A stretch of 64,000 bases of DNA from Allacma fusca (lineage: Eukaryota; Arthropoda; Collembola; Symphypleona; Sminthuridae): NCBI GenBank assembly GCA_947179485.1, contig OX359246.1, positions 310,001 to 374,000 on the forward strand, given 5' to 3'. This document shows, in pieces, positions 26,083-38,590 of this stretch (its first letter is position 1; the number at the start of each line of letters is the position of its first letter). Under the pieces are notes generated by a model. That model made no database searches. It worked only from the letters and a program-made list of their open reading frames with translations, and was not told the DNA's origin. The position numbers were made by a program, and so were the translations under genes.

Positions 26083-27020
26083 ATTCGAATTCAATTTCAA
26101 TATTGGTAATACTTTTTTAGTCTTATTATACCTGTAGCACATGTATGTTGTACCGCGTAGCTAAAATATATTATTTTAGGGAAACAGCTATTAGGACGTA
26201 TAAATAAATGAACATGTATCAGGAGCTATTATGTATGTGTGTATGTAATGTTTTATTGATTTGGGCTACTGCCCCTTCAATAGTTGGATACAGTGAGTTA
26301 GGATTTTAACTTATAAGCTTACTAAGTTCAAGAAAGAAATTGTATATAGAAAGGCAACAGTCTAGATCATTTGTTTGTATTAAATTATACCACTTCATGG
26401 TAATATCGTCATCAGTCTTAATTTCTCCAGCAATCATAAATAGAGACTTTCTTAGGTAACTTAATTCACTGCACGAGAAGATGTAGTGATTCCAATTTTT
26501 TTGATCTATAGGTGCGTTGCAGAGGTTGCAAATATCACCTTGGGGAGATTCCCGCTCGAGCTAATTTCGCCCAAAGAATCGAATGGGATACTGAATCGAA
26601 AGCTCCAGAGAGGTCAATAAAAAAACAGTAAAGGAGGATTATGACAAATTAGAATTAGAAACAGGATCCAATTCAATTTTATACACAATTTCGTCGTAAT
26701 TTATATTTACTCATTAAATTGTATAAAGTGTGTGCGACATGCATTGTAGTTCATTAACCAAGATGAATAAAATGTAAAGAGTAGAGTTCTGGTTGAATTT
26801 GATGGTAACCGTAGTTGAGAAGTACAAGGTGGGCATTTGCAAGATACTAATAGTTACTATTAGCACGGTACAACCAGCAATTGCTGGATCAGCGAGAAAA
26901 TATAAATAGGGTAGGCAGTTAATAGTTGTATACATACAATAGCATAATATTAGCATAACCCTTGTAAAAGTGTAGACTAACGTACGGCAAAATGATTTTT
27001 TAATTTAATTTTGCTTTAAA
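26083..27020 (+). repeat. inner inverted arm of the foldback element, left
   Basis: It matches 29541-29967 in reverse, with shared words such as CCGTACGTTAGTC and CAGCAATTGCTGG. Compared with the right arm it carries an extra ~410 bp (26234-26643), a retrotransposon fragment. Confidence 0.75.
26234..26643 (-). mobile_element. internally deleted non-LTR (LINE) retrotransposon fragment
   Basis: Read on the minus strand, about 26632-26557 encodes IDLSGAFDSVSHSILWAKL, a standard reverse-transcriptase block of non-LTR elements (F.DL..AFD.V.H..LW). It then jumps, with a frame change, to a C-terminal Cys/His segment (26530-26306) with CNLCN...WNHYIFSC and a TAA stop, typical of the C-terminus of jockey/I/CR1-type ORF2. 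The middle of ORF2 is missing. The 3' tail is AT/CA-rich (AATAAAACATTACATACACA). It is absent from the opposite arm. GGAGCTATTATG on one side and GGAGGATTATG on the other look like an imperfect target duplication. Confidence 0.7.
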
Positions 27021-27616
27021 ACTTTTATCAGCAAATCAGAAAATGCACAATTGGCACAATGTTTCTCAAATATTTCTAAGTTGACTAAATACTACACAAC
27101 AAATGTATTTACATTTTCAGACATTGGACGGTACCTCGAAGAGGTTTTTGCAATTGAAAGGCACTGTTAATTGCGCCATATTCAGGCCAGTACCCATGTG
27201 CGTGTAATTTTACGCGCATTATATATTTACCGGCACTAAGTCAAACAGTCGAGCGATAACAGTTGCTTAGATGTATATATTATAAATTTTGTTTTGCGAT
27301 GCATTTTGTATCACCTGCTCCATATGTTGTTGCATACACTATTTTGTACGTAGACATAAATCATTTGCATTTATTGCTTCTGACTTGACGCGTCGACTAT
27401 TCAATTTCTAGTTTAGTCTGCACATTCAACTCATTTTCTCATCTCCATATCTCCATATACATATCCTACTTACTAAGTTGAAACAGTGGGCCGGGATTGT
27501 TTACGCCTTCGTCTTGGTGGAATACGAATTTATTACGCGAATTTTTTATTGGCTGAGCCAGCAGTAACTGGCTAAATAAACTACTAATTTTTTTTATTAA
27601 CAAAAATATATTTATA

Positions 27617-27648
27617 CTAGCAATCAGGCCATCCGCCGAGGCGGATGG
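27617..27648 (-). mobile_element. Helitron-like 3' terminus
   Basis: On the minus strand a GC-rich hairpin, CCATCCGCC-TC-GGCGGATGG, is followed 8 nt later by CTAG and then T. A short hairpin a few bases before CTRR|T is the diagnostic 3' end of Helitrons. The body would extend to higher coordinates, but no 5' terminus was identified. Confidence 0.55.
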
Positions 27649-28059
27649 ATTTCATGTCTGGTGGCAATGAATTTTAATTGTAATAATAATTTGAATGCAA
27701 CAAATAATATTTTATACAAATACCCTGGAAGTTCTATTTTTGCAGTAATTACACAGAATTATTATATAAAATAACAAAACAGCTAAATCATCTTATGAAG
27801 GGTTTAACTATCTAATTTGCCCCTTCTGTAGCTTATTTCAGATATTTTCTAATATGAAATAATTACTGTCACAGCTGTTTCGTAAATATCTATTTCTAGT
27901 AACTTCATTGCTGGAGTGGTTTTATCTGTTGTGACAATAAACAAAAATCATATGGAAACTGGCGTGGAGTTTTATAGCCCATCAAAAAAAATAAGCTCAT
28001 CCAATTTATGTTAAAGGGTCAATATCGGATCAGCTGTTTTTAAATTAGATTAGATGCAT

Positions 28060-28091
28060 CATAGTGCATAGATGATGATCTATGCACTATG
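28060..28091. repeat. perfect 14-bp inverted repeat
   Basis: CATAGTGCATAGAT and ATCTATGCACTATG are separated by 4 nt and form a perfect hairpin. Function unknown; possibly the centre of a small inverted-repeat element. Confidence 0.6.
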
Positions 28092-29273
28092 GGACGCATG
28101 TAGCTATGTTGACAATAAATAAATTTCAGAAACGTTTGTAAATTAATCTGACGTTGTGGGGTATAAACGTTTTTTAAAATAATTAAATGCTTTAATTAAT
28201 ACTTTTTAAATGGGATCTCCAATGAAAATGGTACTTTTTAGAATTTAGCCAACGATATGGTGCTTTTAAAACTTAAACTATTTAAGCAAACCAAATGTTG
28301 TTGCCTGTCTTGTTTTGAAATTATATTAGTTAATATGAATTATGCTGGACAACTTTAATAAAATCATTAAACCTGGTCACAAAATTTTTGATTCTAGGAA
28401 AAAACGTGTTTCAACATTATGTCGCTAATATTGTTGCAAAAAGGTGGTAACTATTTTCAATATTGCAGTGTAATTTCAATATATTCAGGACAGCGACTCT
28501 CTCGCTAAAGTTGAGCACCAGTGACGAATTATTTTTAAAATCGAGTGGGCTAATTATTAATATATATATATGGTTATAACCATGTATAACCATATGGTTA
28601 TGTGAGCCAGTCAACTGTATGCACGAAAGTGTAGGCTATTCGTTGGAGATTTTGTTAACGTGGACGTGAAACATTCAAACATGGCTTACAAAAAATGTGA
28701 ACATACTTAGGTTCTTGATTATTACGTCACTTGATTTTTGACCACGAACGGGTAACAATATTTGCACCATCCAGAACGCTATCAGTGCATGACAGCTACA
28801 TCATTTAAATTCATTTAATGTCTAATATGTATTGATGGACGATTTACCCAAAGTAAGAATTTAATAGTGTTGGTTAAAATATGATGACTGATCATATATC
28901 TAAGCCACACTGTACTAAATATTCAAAGGCGTACATAATAAGTAAGTCGTAGTTTATTCTAATAAACCATACAAATTCCAAGATGCAAGATATAGGTAGC
29001 TTGTTTATCATTGCGGTATGTATTTCTGTTCTCTCTTTTTTACATTATTTTTACATTTTTGTATTCTGAAATGGCATTATTTTTTGTTGACTTGAACAGA
29101 ATTAAGTTGAAAACTTGGTTACTTTACCTAAAGCCTGCCCAAGTCAACAAAAAAGAAATGTTAAAATAAAAATATGCTTTGATTTTTATTTAAAGTATTT
29201 TTTTCTATAAAAAATGAAAGAAAAATGAACCGCTATGCTTCAACATGGCATGTACATAAGGACGACAACCATC

Positions 29274-29299
29274 ACTACTACTACTACTACTACTACTAC
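29274..29299. repeat. (ACT)n microsatellite
   Basis: About eight uninterrupted ACT/CTA trinucleotides. Confidence 0.85.
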
Positions 29300-29540
29300 G
29301 ATGAAGCTTTTAGTAAGAAGGATTATTTTTTTTAATTAAAAAAATGTTAAAACTATTTTTTTAACTTAAACCAAAATATTAAGATTATTGTTTTTAGTTA
29401 AAAAAACTTATGCACTATTCATGCAATTAAAAAGCATTATGCAGTATCAAATGCCGCAACATACCCACGGGCTGCCGTCTGACCAGGATGGTCCGCTCTT
29501 TCAAATTAACAGAGAGAAAAATATTTATTTTAAAAAATTA

Positions 29541-29967
29541 TTAAAGCAAAATTAAATTAAAAAATCATTTTGCCGTACGTTAGTCTACACTTTAACAAGG
29601 GTTATGCTAATATTTTGCTATTGTTTGTATACAACTATTTACTGCCTACACTTTTTATATTTTCGCGCTGATCCAGCAATTGCTGGTTGTACCGTGCTCC
29701 TAGTAACTATTAGTATCTTGCAAATGCCCACCTTGTACTTCTCAACTACGGTTACCATCAAATTTACCAGAACACTCCAGATCCTGTATCTAATTCTAAT
29801 TTGTCATAATAGCTCCTGATCCTTGTTCATTTATTTATACGTCCTAAAAGCTGTTTCCCTAAAATCAAATATTTTAGCTACGCGGTACCACATACATGTG
29901 CTACACGTATAATAAGACTAAAAAGATATTAACAATATTAAAATCAAATTCGAAAACACTTAAACCC
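29541..29967 (-). repeat. inner inverted arm of the foldback element, right
   Basis: It is the reverse complement of 26083-27020 without the ~410-bp retrotransposon insertion. It joins directly to the inverted satellite array. Confidence 0.75.
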
Positions 29968-32900
29968 AGCAGCAATGTGGTAGGGATTTACGCATGTACA
30001 ATAATTTTTGAAATATTTTCATTTTTACTCGAGTTATCCATTCAAATAGGAATATCACCCGGAAAAGTCAAAGGTCAAGTTTGACAGACTTGTTCCGAAT
30101 TCCCCGAAACTGGAGTTAGTCCGGCTAGCAATATCGTAGGGCTTAACGCCTGTGCGATAATGTTTGAAATATTTTCATTTTTACTCGAGTTATCCATTCA
30201 AATAGGAATATCACCCGGAAAAGTCAAAGGTCAAGTTTGACAGACTTGTTCTGAATTCCCCAAAACTGGAGTTTGTCCCGCTAGCAATATGGTAGGGGTT
30301 TACGCCTGTGCAAGAATTTTTGAAATATTTTCATTTTTACTCGAGTTATCCATTCAAATAGGAATATCACCCGGAAACGTCAAAGGTCAAGTTTGACAGA
30401 CTTGTTCCGAATTCCCGGAAACTGGAGTTTGTTCCGCTAGCAATCTCGTAGGGCTTTACCCATGTGCAACAATTTTTGAAATATTTTCATTTTTACTCGA
30501 GTTATCCATTCAAAAAGGAATATCACCCGGAAAAGTCAAAGGTCAAGTTTGACAGACTTGTTCCGAATTCCGGGAAACTGGAATTTGTCCCGCTAGCGAT
30601 ATGGTAGGGGTTTACGCCCGTGCAATAATGTTTGAAATATTTTCATTTTTACTCGAGATATCCATTCAAATAGGAATATCATCCGGAAAAGTCAAAGGTC
30701 AAGTTTGACAGACTTGTTCTGAATTTCCCAAAACTGGAGTTTGTCCCGCTAGCAATATGGTAGGGGTTTACGCCTGTGCAACAATTTTTGAAATTATTTC
30801 ATTTTTACTCGACTTATCTATTCGAATAGGAATATCACCCGGAAAAGTCAAAGGTCAAGTTTGACAGACTTGTTCCGAATTCCGGGAAACTGGAGTTTGT
30901 CCCGCTAGCTATATGGAAGGGGTTTATGCCTGTTCAAGAATTTTTGAAGTATTTTCATTTTTACTCGAGTTATCCAATCAAATAGAAATATCACCCGGAA
31001 AAGTCAAAGGTTAAGTTTGACAGACTTGTTCCGAATTCCCCGAAACTGGAGTTTGTCCCATTAGCAATATGGTAGATGTTTACGCCTGTGCAAGAATTCT
31101 TGAAATATTTTCATTTTTACTCGAGTTTTCCATTCAAATAGGAATATCCACCCGGAAAAGTCAAAGGTCAAGTTTGACAGACTTGTTCTGAATTCCCCAA
31201 AACTGGAGTTTGTCCCGCTAGCAATATGGTAGGGGTTTACGCCTGTGCAACAATTTTTGAAATTATTTCATTTTTACTCGACTTATCTATTCGAATAGGA
31301 ATATCACCCGGAAAAGTCAAAGGTCAAGTTTGACAGACTTGTTCCGAATTCCGGGAAACTGGAGTTTGTCCCGCTAGCTATATGGAAGGGGTTTATGCCT
31401 GTTCAAGAATTTTTGAAGTATTTTCATTTTTACTCGAGTTATCCATTCAAATAGAAATATCACCCGGAAAAGTCAAAGGTTAAGTTTGACAGACTTGTTC
31501 CGAATTCCCCGAAACTGGAGTTTGTCCCATTAGCAATATGGTAGATGTTTACGCCTGTGCAAGAATTCTTGAAATATTTTCATTTTTACTCGAGTTTTCC
31601 ATTCAAATAGGAATATCCACCCGGAAAAGTCAAAGGTCAAGTTTGACAGACTTGTTCTGAATTCCCCAAAACTGGAGTTTTTCCCGCTAGCAATTTGGTC
31701 GGGCTTTACCCATGTGCAACAATTTTTGAAATATTTTCATTTTTACTCGAGTTTTCCATTCAAATAGGAATATCACCCGGAAAAGTCAAAGGTCAAGTTT
31801 GACAGACTTGTTCTGAATTTCCCAAAACTGGAGTTTGTCCCGCTAGCAATATGGTAGGGGTTTACGCCTGTGCAACAATTTTTGAAATTATTTCATTTTT
31901 ACTCGACTTATCTATTCGAATAGGAATATCACCCGGAAAAGTCAAAGGTCAAGTTTGACAGACTTGTTCCGAATTCCGGGAAACTGGAGTTTGTCCCGCT
32001 AGCTATATGGAAGGGGTTTATGCCTGTTCAAGAATTTTTGAAGTATTTTCATTTTTACTCGAGTTATCCAATCAAATAGAAATATCACCCGGAAAAGTCA
32101 AAGGTTAAGTTTGACAGACTTGTTCCGAATTCCCCGAAACTGGAGTTTGTCCCATTAGCAATATGGTAGATGTTTACGCCTGTGCAAGAATTCTTGAAAT
32201 ATTTTCATTTTTACTCGAGTTTTCCATTCAAATAGGAATATCCACCCGGAAAAGTCAAAGGTCAAGTTTGACAGACTTGTTCTGAATTCCCCAAAACTGG
32301 AGTTTGTCCCGCTAGCAATATGGTAGGGGTTTACGCCTGTGCAACAATTTTTGAAATTATTTCATTTTTACTCGACTTATCTATTCGAATAGGAATATCA
32401 CCCGGAAAAGTCAAAGGTCAAGTTTGACAGACTTGTTCCGAATTCCGGGAAACTGGAGTTTGTCCCGCTAGCTATATGGAAGGGGTTTATGCCTGTTCAA
32501 GAATTTTTGAAGTATTTTCATTTTTACTCGAGTTATCCATTCAAATAGAAATATCACCCGGAAAAGTCAAAGGTTAAGTTTGACAGACTTGTTCCGAATT
32601 CCCCGAAACTGGAGTTTGTCCCATTAGCAATATGGTAGATGTTTACGCCTGTGCAAGAATTCTTGAAATATTTTCATTTTTACTCGAGTTTTCCATTCAA
32701 ATAGGAATATCCACCCGGAAAAGTCAAAGGTCAAGTTTGACAGACTTGTTCTGAATTCCCCAAAACTGGAGTTTTTCCCGCTAGCAATTTGGTCGGGCTT
32801 TACCCATGTGCAACAATTTTTGAAATATTTTCATTTTTACTCGAGTTTTCCATTCAAATAGGAATATCACCCGGAAAAGTCAAAGGTCAAGTTTGACAGA

Positions 32901-35900
32901 CTTGTTCCGAATTCCCGGAAACTTGTGTTTGTCCCGCTAGCAATATGGTAGGGCTTTACCCATGTGCAACAATTTTTGAAATATTTTCATTTTTACTCGA
33001 GTTATCTATTCAAATAGGAATATCACCCGGAAAAGTCAAAGGTCAAGTTTGACAGACTTGTTCCGAATTCCCGGAAACTGCAGTTTGTCCCGCTAGCGAT
33101 ATGGTAGGGGTTTACGCCTGTTCAAAAAATTTTGAAAATTTTTTTTTATTTTTACTCGAGTTATCCATTCAAATAGGAATATCACCTGGAAAAGTCAAAG
33201 GTCAAGTTTGACAGACTTGTTCCGAATTCCCGAAAACTGGAGTTTGTCCCGCTAGCGATATGGTAGGGGTTTACGCCTGTGCAAGAATTTTGGAAATATT
33301 TTCATTTTTACTCGAGTTATCCATTCAAACAGGAATATCACCCGGAAAAGTGAAAGGTCAAGTTTGACAGACTTGTTCCGAATTCCCCGAAACTAGAATT
33401 TATCCCGCTAGCAATATGGATTGGGCTTTACGCCTGTGCAAGAATTTTTGAAATATTTTCATTTTTACTCGGGTTATCCATTCAAATAGGAATATCACCC
33501 GGAAAAGTCAAAGGTCAAGTTTGACAGACTTGTTCCGAATTCCCCGAAACTGGAGGATGTCCCGCTAGCAATATGGTAGATGTTTACGCCTGTGCAAGAA
33601 TTTTTGAAATATTTTCATTTTTACTCGAGTTATCCATTCAAATAGGAATATCACCCGGAAATATCAAAGGTCAAGTTTGACAGACTTGTTCCGAGTTCCC
33701 CGAAACTTGAGTTTGTCCCGCTAGCAATATGGTAGGGCTTTACCCATGTGCAACAATTTTTGAAATATTTTCATTTTTACTCGACTTATCTATTCGAATA
33801 GGAATATCACCCGGAAAAGTCAAAGGTCAAGTTTAAAAGACTTGTTCCGAATTCCGGGAAACTGGAGTTTGTCCTGCTAGCGATATGGTAGGGGTTTACG
33901 CCTGTGCAAGAATTTTTGAAATATTTTCATTTTTACTCGAGTTATCCATTCAAAAAGGAATATCAACCGGAAAAGTCAAAGGTCAAGTTTGACAGACTTG
34001 TTCCGAATTCCCCGAAACTGGAGTTTGTCCCATTAGCAATATGGTAGATGTTTACGCCTGTGCAAGAATTTTTGAAATATTTTCATTTTTACTCGAGTTA
34101 TCCATTCAAATAGGAATATCACCCGGAAAAGTCAAAGGTCAAGTTTGACAGGCTTGTTCCGAATTCCCCGAAACTAGAATTTGTCCCGCTAGCAATATGG
34201 TAGGGCTTTACGCCTGTGCAAGAATTTTTGAAATATTTTCATTTTTACTCGGGTTATCCATTCAAATAGGAATATCACCCGGAAAAGTCAAAGGTCAAGT
34301 TTGACAGACTTGTTCCGAATTCCCCGAAACTGGATTTTGTCCCGGTAGCAAGATGGTAGATGTTTACGCCTGTGCAAGAATTTTTGAAATATTTTCATTT
34401 TTACTCGACTTATCTATTCAAATAGGAATGTCACCCGGAAAAGTCAAAGGTCAAGTTTGACAGACTTGTTTCGAATTCCCCGAAACTGGAAGATGTCCCG
34501 CTAGCAATATGGTAGATGTTTACGCCTGTGCAAGAATTTTTGAAATATTTTCATTTTTACTCGAGTTATCCATTCAAATAGGAATATCACCCGGAAAAGT
34601 CAAAGGTCAAGTTTGACAGACTTGTTCCGAGTTCCCCGAAACTTGAGTTTGTCCCGCTAGCAATATGGTAGGGCTTTACCCATGTGCAACAATTTTTGAA
34701 ATATTTTCATTTTTACTCGACTTATCTATTCGAATAGGAATATCACCCGCAAAAGTCAAAGGTCAAGTTTAAAAGACTTGTTCCGAATTCCGGGAAACTG
34801 GAGTTTGTCCCGCTAGCGATATGGTAGGGGTTTACGCCTGTGCAAGAATTTTTGAAATATTTTCATTTTTACTCGAGTTATCCATTCAAATAGGAATATC
34901 ACCCGGAAAAGTGAAAGGTCAAGTTTGACAGACATGTTCCGAATTCCCCGAAACTAGAATTTGTCCCGCTAGCAATATGGTAGGGCTTTACGCCTGTGCA
35001 AGAATTTTTGAAATATTTTCATTTTTACTCGAGTTATCCATTCAAATTGGAATATCACCCGGAAAAGTCAAAGGTCAAGTTTGACAGACTTGTTCCGAAT
35101 TCCCGAAACTGGAGTTAGTCCGGCTAGCAATATGGTAGGGGTTTACGCCTGTGCAAGAATTTTTGAAATATTTTCATTTTTACTCGAGTTATCCGTTCAA
35201 ATAGGAATATCACCCGGAAAAGTCAAAGGTCAAGTTTGCAGACTTGTTCCGAGTTCCCCGAAATTGGAGTTTGTCCCGCTAGCAATATGGTAGGGCTTTA
35301 CCCATGTGCAACAATTTTGGAAATATTTTCATTTTTACTCGAGTTATCCATTCAAAAAGGAATATCACCAGGAAAAGTCAAAGGTGAAGTTTGACAGACT
35401 TGTTCCGAATTCCCCGAAACTGGAGTTTGTCCCGCTAGCAATATGGTAGATGTTTACGCCTGTGCAAGAATTTTTGAATTATTTTCATTTTAACTCGAGT
35501 TATCCATTCAAATAGGAATATCTCCCGGAAAAGTCAAAGGTCAAGTTTGACAGACTTGTTCCGAATTCCCCGAAACTGGAGTTTGTTCCGCTAGCAATAT
35601 GGTAGATGTTTACGCCTGTGCAAGAATTTTTGAAATATTTTCATTTTTACTCGACTTATCTATTCAAATAGGAATATCACCCGGAAAAGTCAAAGGTCAA
35701 GTTTGACAGACTTGTTCCGAATTCCCGGAAACTGCAGTTTGTCCCGCTAGCGATATGGTAGGGGTTTACGCCTGTGCAAAACTTTTTGAAATATTTTCAT
35801 TTTTACTCGAGTTATCCATTCAAATATGAATATCACCCGGAAAAGTCAAAGGTCAAGTTTGACAGACTTGTTCCGAATTCCCGAAAACTGGAGTTAGTCC

Positions 35901-36833
35901 GGCAAGCAATATGGTAGGGGTTTACGCCTGTGCAAGAATTTTTGAAATATTTTCATTTTTACTCGAGTTATCCATTCAAATAGGAATATCACCCGGAAAA
36001 GTCAAAGGTCAAGTTTGACAGACTTGTTCCGAGTTCCCCGAAACTGGAGTTTGTCCCGCTAGCAATATGGTAGGGCTTTACCTATGTGCAACAATTTTTG
36101 AAATATTTTCATTTTTACTCGAGTTATCCATTCAAAAAGGAATATCACCCGGAAAAGTCAAAGGTGAAGTTTGACAGACTTGTTCCGAATTCCCGGAAAC
36201 TTGTGTTTGTCCCGCTAGCAATATGGTAGATGTTTACGCCTGTGCAATAATGTTTGAAATATTTTCATTTTTACTCGAGTTATCCATTCAAATAGGAATA
36301 TCACCCGGAAAAGTCAAAGGTCAAGTTTGACAGACTTGTTCCGAATTCCCGAAAACTGGAGTTAGTCCGGCTAGCATTATGGTAGGGGTTTACGCCTGTG
36401 CAAGAATTTTTGAAATATTTTCATTTTTACTCGAGTTATTCATTCAAATAGGAATATCACCCGGAAAAGTCAAAGGTCAAGTTTGACAGACTTGTTCCGA
36501 ATTCCCGGAAACTTGAGTTTGTCCCGCTAGCAATATGGTAGATGTTTACGCCTGTGCAATAATGTTTGAAATATTTTCATTTTTACTCGAGTTATCCATT
36601 CAAATAGGAATATCACCCGGAAAAGTCAAAGGTCAAGTTTGACAGACTTGTTCCGAATTCCCCGAAACTGGAGTTTGTCCCGCTAGCAATATGGTCGGGC
36701 TTTACCCATGTGCAACAATTTTTGAAATATTTTCATTTTTACTCGAGTTATCCATTCAAATAGGAATATCACCCTGAAAAGTCAAAGGTGAAGTTTGGCA
36801 GACTTGTTCCGAATTCCCCGAAACTGGAGTTTG
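29968..36833 (-). repeat. right satellite array, inverted relative to the left array
   Basis: The same 156-bp satellite in the opposite orientation; for example GAGTTATCCA recurs at 30031 and 30187. Monomers are close to full length, and I did not see the 103-bp variant that is frequent on the left. A ~1094-bp higher-order unit (7 monomers) is duplicated, starting near 30791 and again near 31885. Roughly 44 monomers. The array-specific variants imply separate amplification of the two arms. Confidence 0.88.
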
Positions 36834-36953
36834 TACCGCTTGCTAGCATGTTAATTAATGATTTGAATTTTGCACATGTGGTGGGTATTAAAATTTTTGC
36901 TCCATTTTTGAATGTTGGGGGATATAGTTGTTCGGGGACAACTTGCTCTTCAT
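36834..36953 (-). repeat. right terminal inverted repeat unit of the foldback element
   Basis: It is the reverse complement of 14121-14244 and ends ...TTGCTCTTCAT just before the 9-bp duplication. Confidence 0.8.
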
Positions 36954-36962
36954 TGTCGGAAC
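36954..36962. other. right 9-bp target site duplication of the foldback element
   Basis: TGTCGGAAC, identical to 14112-14120. The sequence after it (TTGAACAGAGCTTCTAG) matches 3870 onward in copy A. Confidence 0.85.
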
Positions 36963-37323
36963 TTGAACAGAGCTTCTAGTGATTACGGATGTTCACAAGT
37001 GGTCCAATTTGGAAATCCCGCTTGTTTCAAGGTCCTGATCCAAATGTTCTATCCGGTAATTATCTGGCAATGACGGTAAACATTGTAAACTGAAAACGAC
37101 GAGATGCATTTAACTTAATTTCCTTCGGAAGAATTCTTCTCCAGAAATGATAATCTATCATTTCTCAGTCGTTCCTCTTCAGAAGGGATCAGAAGTTGTG
37201 AGCTTGTGCTGGCATATGCCTGTTAAAATTTGTTTTTCAAAATGTGATTACATCGTTCAAAGGGGTTCGATTCTCAGAAAAATGCTCCATTAAAGATCAT
37301 TTAAGAGAGATTTCACTTTATGC

Positions 37324-37601
37324 TCGAAGTTTGATTGTTTAGTATTATATGTACAAACATTTGCTTATATTTATACACACTCACTTGTGTACATAGACAC
37401 CTTGGGCCTGACTAGATCAATCTCATCACCCATCACTTGACTGTAGAAAGAAGCGATATCCTAGAAGAAACAATTACAATTAGTAGTGACACATGTTTGT
37501 GTTAATATTGAAATGTTGAAATGCGTAACTTCATAGATTCACAGTAAAGCAACATAGCATAACTACTTCTCATCTTGCGACACCCACTACATGCAACTTC
37601 T
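37324..37601 (+). repeat. 278-bp inverted duplication, left arm
   Basis: It is nearly identical in reverse to 38591-38868; both arms are 278 bp long. The 989-bp spacer is an inverted piece of the surrounding repeat. Confidence 0.8.
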
Positions 37602-38590
37602 CACATTTCCAGAATTACGAAACAGAGGTCTGATTGTGAGCTGGAATTATACTTTAAATCCTGCCGATGTTGAACTGACTAATTCTACGGTCAACCATCC
37701 GTAGGCTTCACCTTAAACCTTCCATTAACTTTAGGTTAGTCCTTCGTACCTGCTGTTGCCTAGTTTCAAAGGAGGCAATCATATTTTATTCAAAATATGA
37801 CTGGCGATATTATATTGTTAAGTTTGTTGGGCACATACATAGTGTAAAACTTACAATCCGCGTTAAACGTATAAGTTGTGTCTACTCACAACCTTAGGTT
37901 GAGCTAGCTCTATTTTTATTAATGATGAGTAATCAAATACATGTGTATGTAATTGTAATGATGAAGCATTTCTCACCGGCTAAGGCCAACAAATGCCAAT
38001 GACCGGTTACAAGTAATGCATCGTACTTTCTACACTTTGTAAAGTAAACATCGGCTCCAGTAGTCACTTGTTAATGTAAAGAGTCTTCCAGGCTCTTCAG
38101 TGAATAACATCTATTCCTGTAACACCTATTTTTAAGTTGTTTAATCTGAAGCTTCAATTTCCTTTTGATTTCCCTTTTAATGAAAATGCAATTAGTCTTC
38201 GGATTAATGTAAAACTGTATCTAAAAGTTTTATTCACTTCCTTCGTTTCAGCACATCATTAATTACTTACAATTAGTGATTTTCCTCCTTTTCGAAAGTT
38301 GAAGTCATACGTAAGTAATTCACAAGTTAGATTTAATGAAAATGCACTTAAGCACTCTCAATATTTAACCGTACGTGATATTGAAGACGTTTTGTGATAC
38401 CAACTTACATCAATACAACTATGTTATTCAGTTGGATTCATCCATGTGTGTAACTTTAACTTGATATCTTATGTGTGTTGACATATAATTATTTAACTAT
38501 TTACCACTTGTCGCTGTTGTCCATCATTTTTTGTCAGTTCAAATGGAAACAGATTTTAAACATTACGACCTTTGTCAGGAGTGCCACTAT

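Larger units (their letters stand above)
27021..29540. other. central loop of the foldback element
   Basis: 2.5 kb of AT-rich sequence between the inner arms. It contains a Helitron-like terminus (27617-27648), a perfect 14-bp-arm hairpin (28060-28091) and an (ACT)n run (29274-29299). No transposase or other coding motif was found. Confidence 0.55.
14121..36953. mobile_element. 22.8-kb foldback-type element built of opposed satellite arrays
   Basis: The element is bounded by matching termini: ATGACAAGCAAGTTGTCCCC on the left and, reversed, ATGAAGAGCAAGTTGTCCCC on the right. It is flanked by perfect 9-bp direct repeats. Order from the outside in on each side: a ~120-bp terminal unit, a 156-bp satellite array (11.8 kb left, 6.9 kb right, opposite orientation), and a second inverted segment (26083-27020 and 29541-29967). 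The loop is 27021-29540. Long arms made of tandem repeats plus a 9-bp duplication are the hallmarks of Foldback elements of the Drosophila FB type, usually linked to the Mutator-like superfamily; the family assignment is inference. No transposase ORF is present, so it must have been moved by another element's enzyme. Confidence 0.8.
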
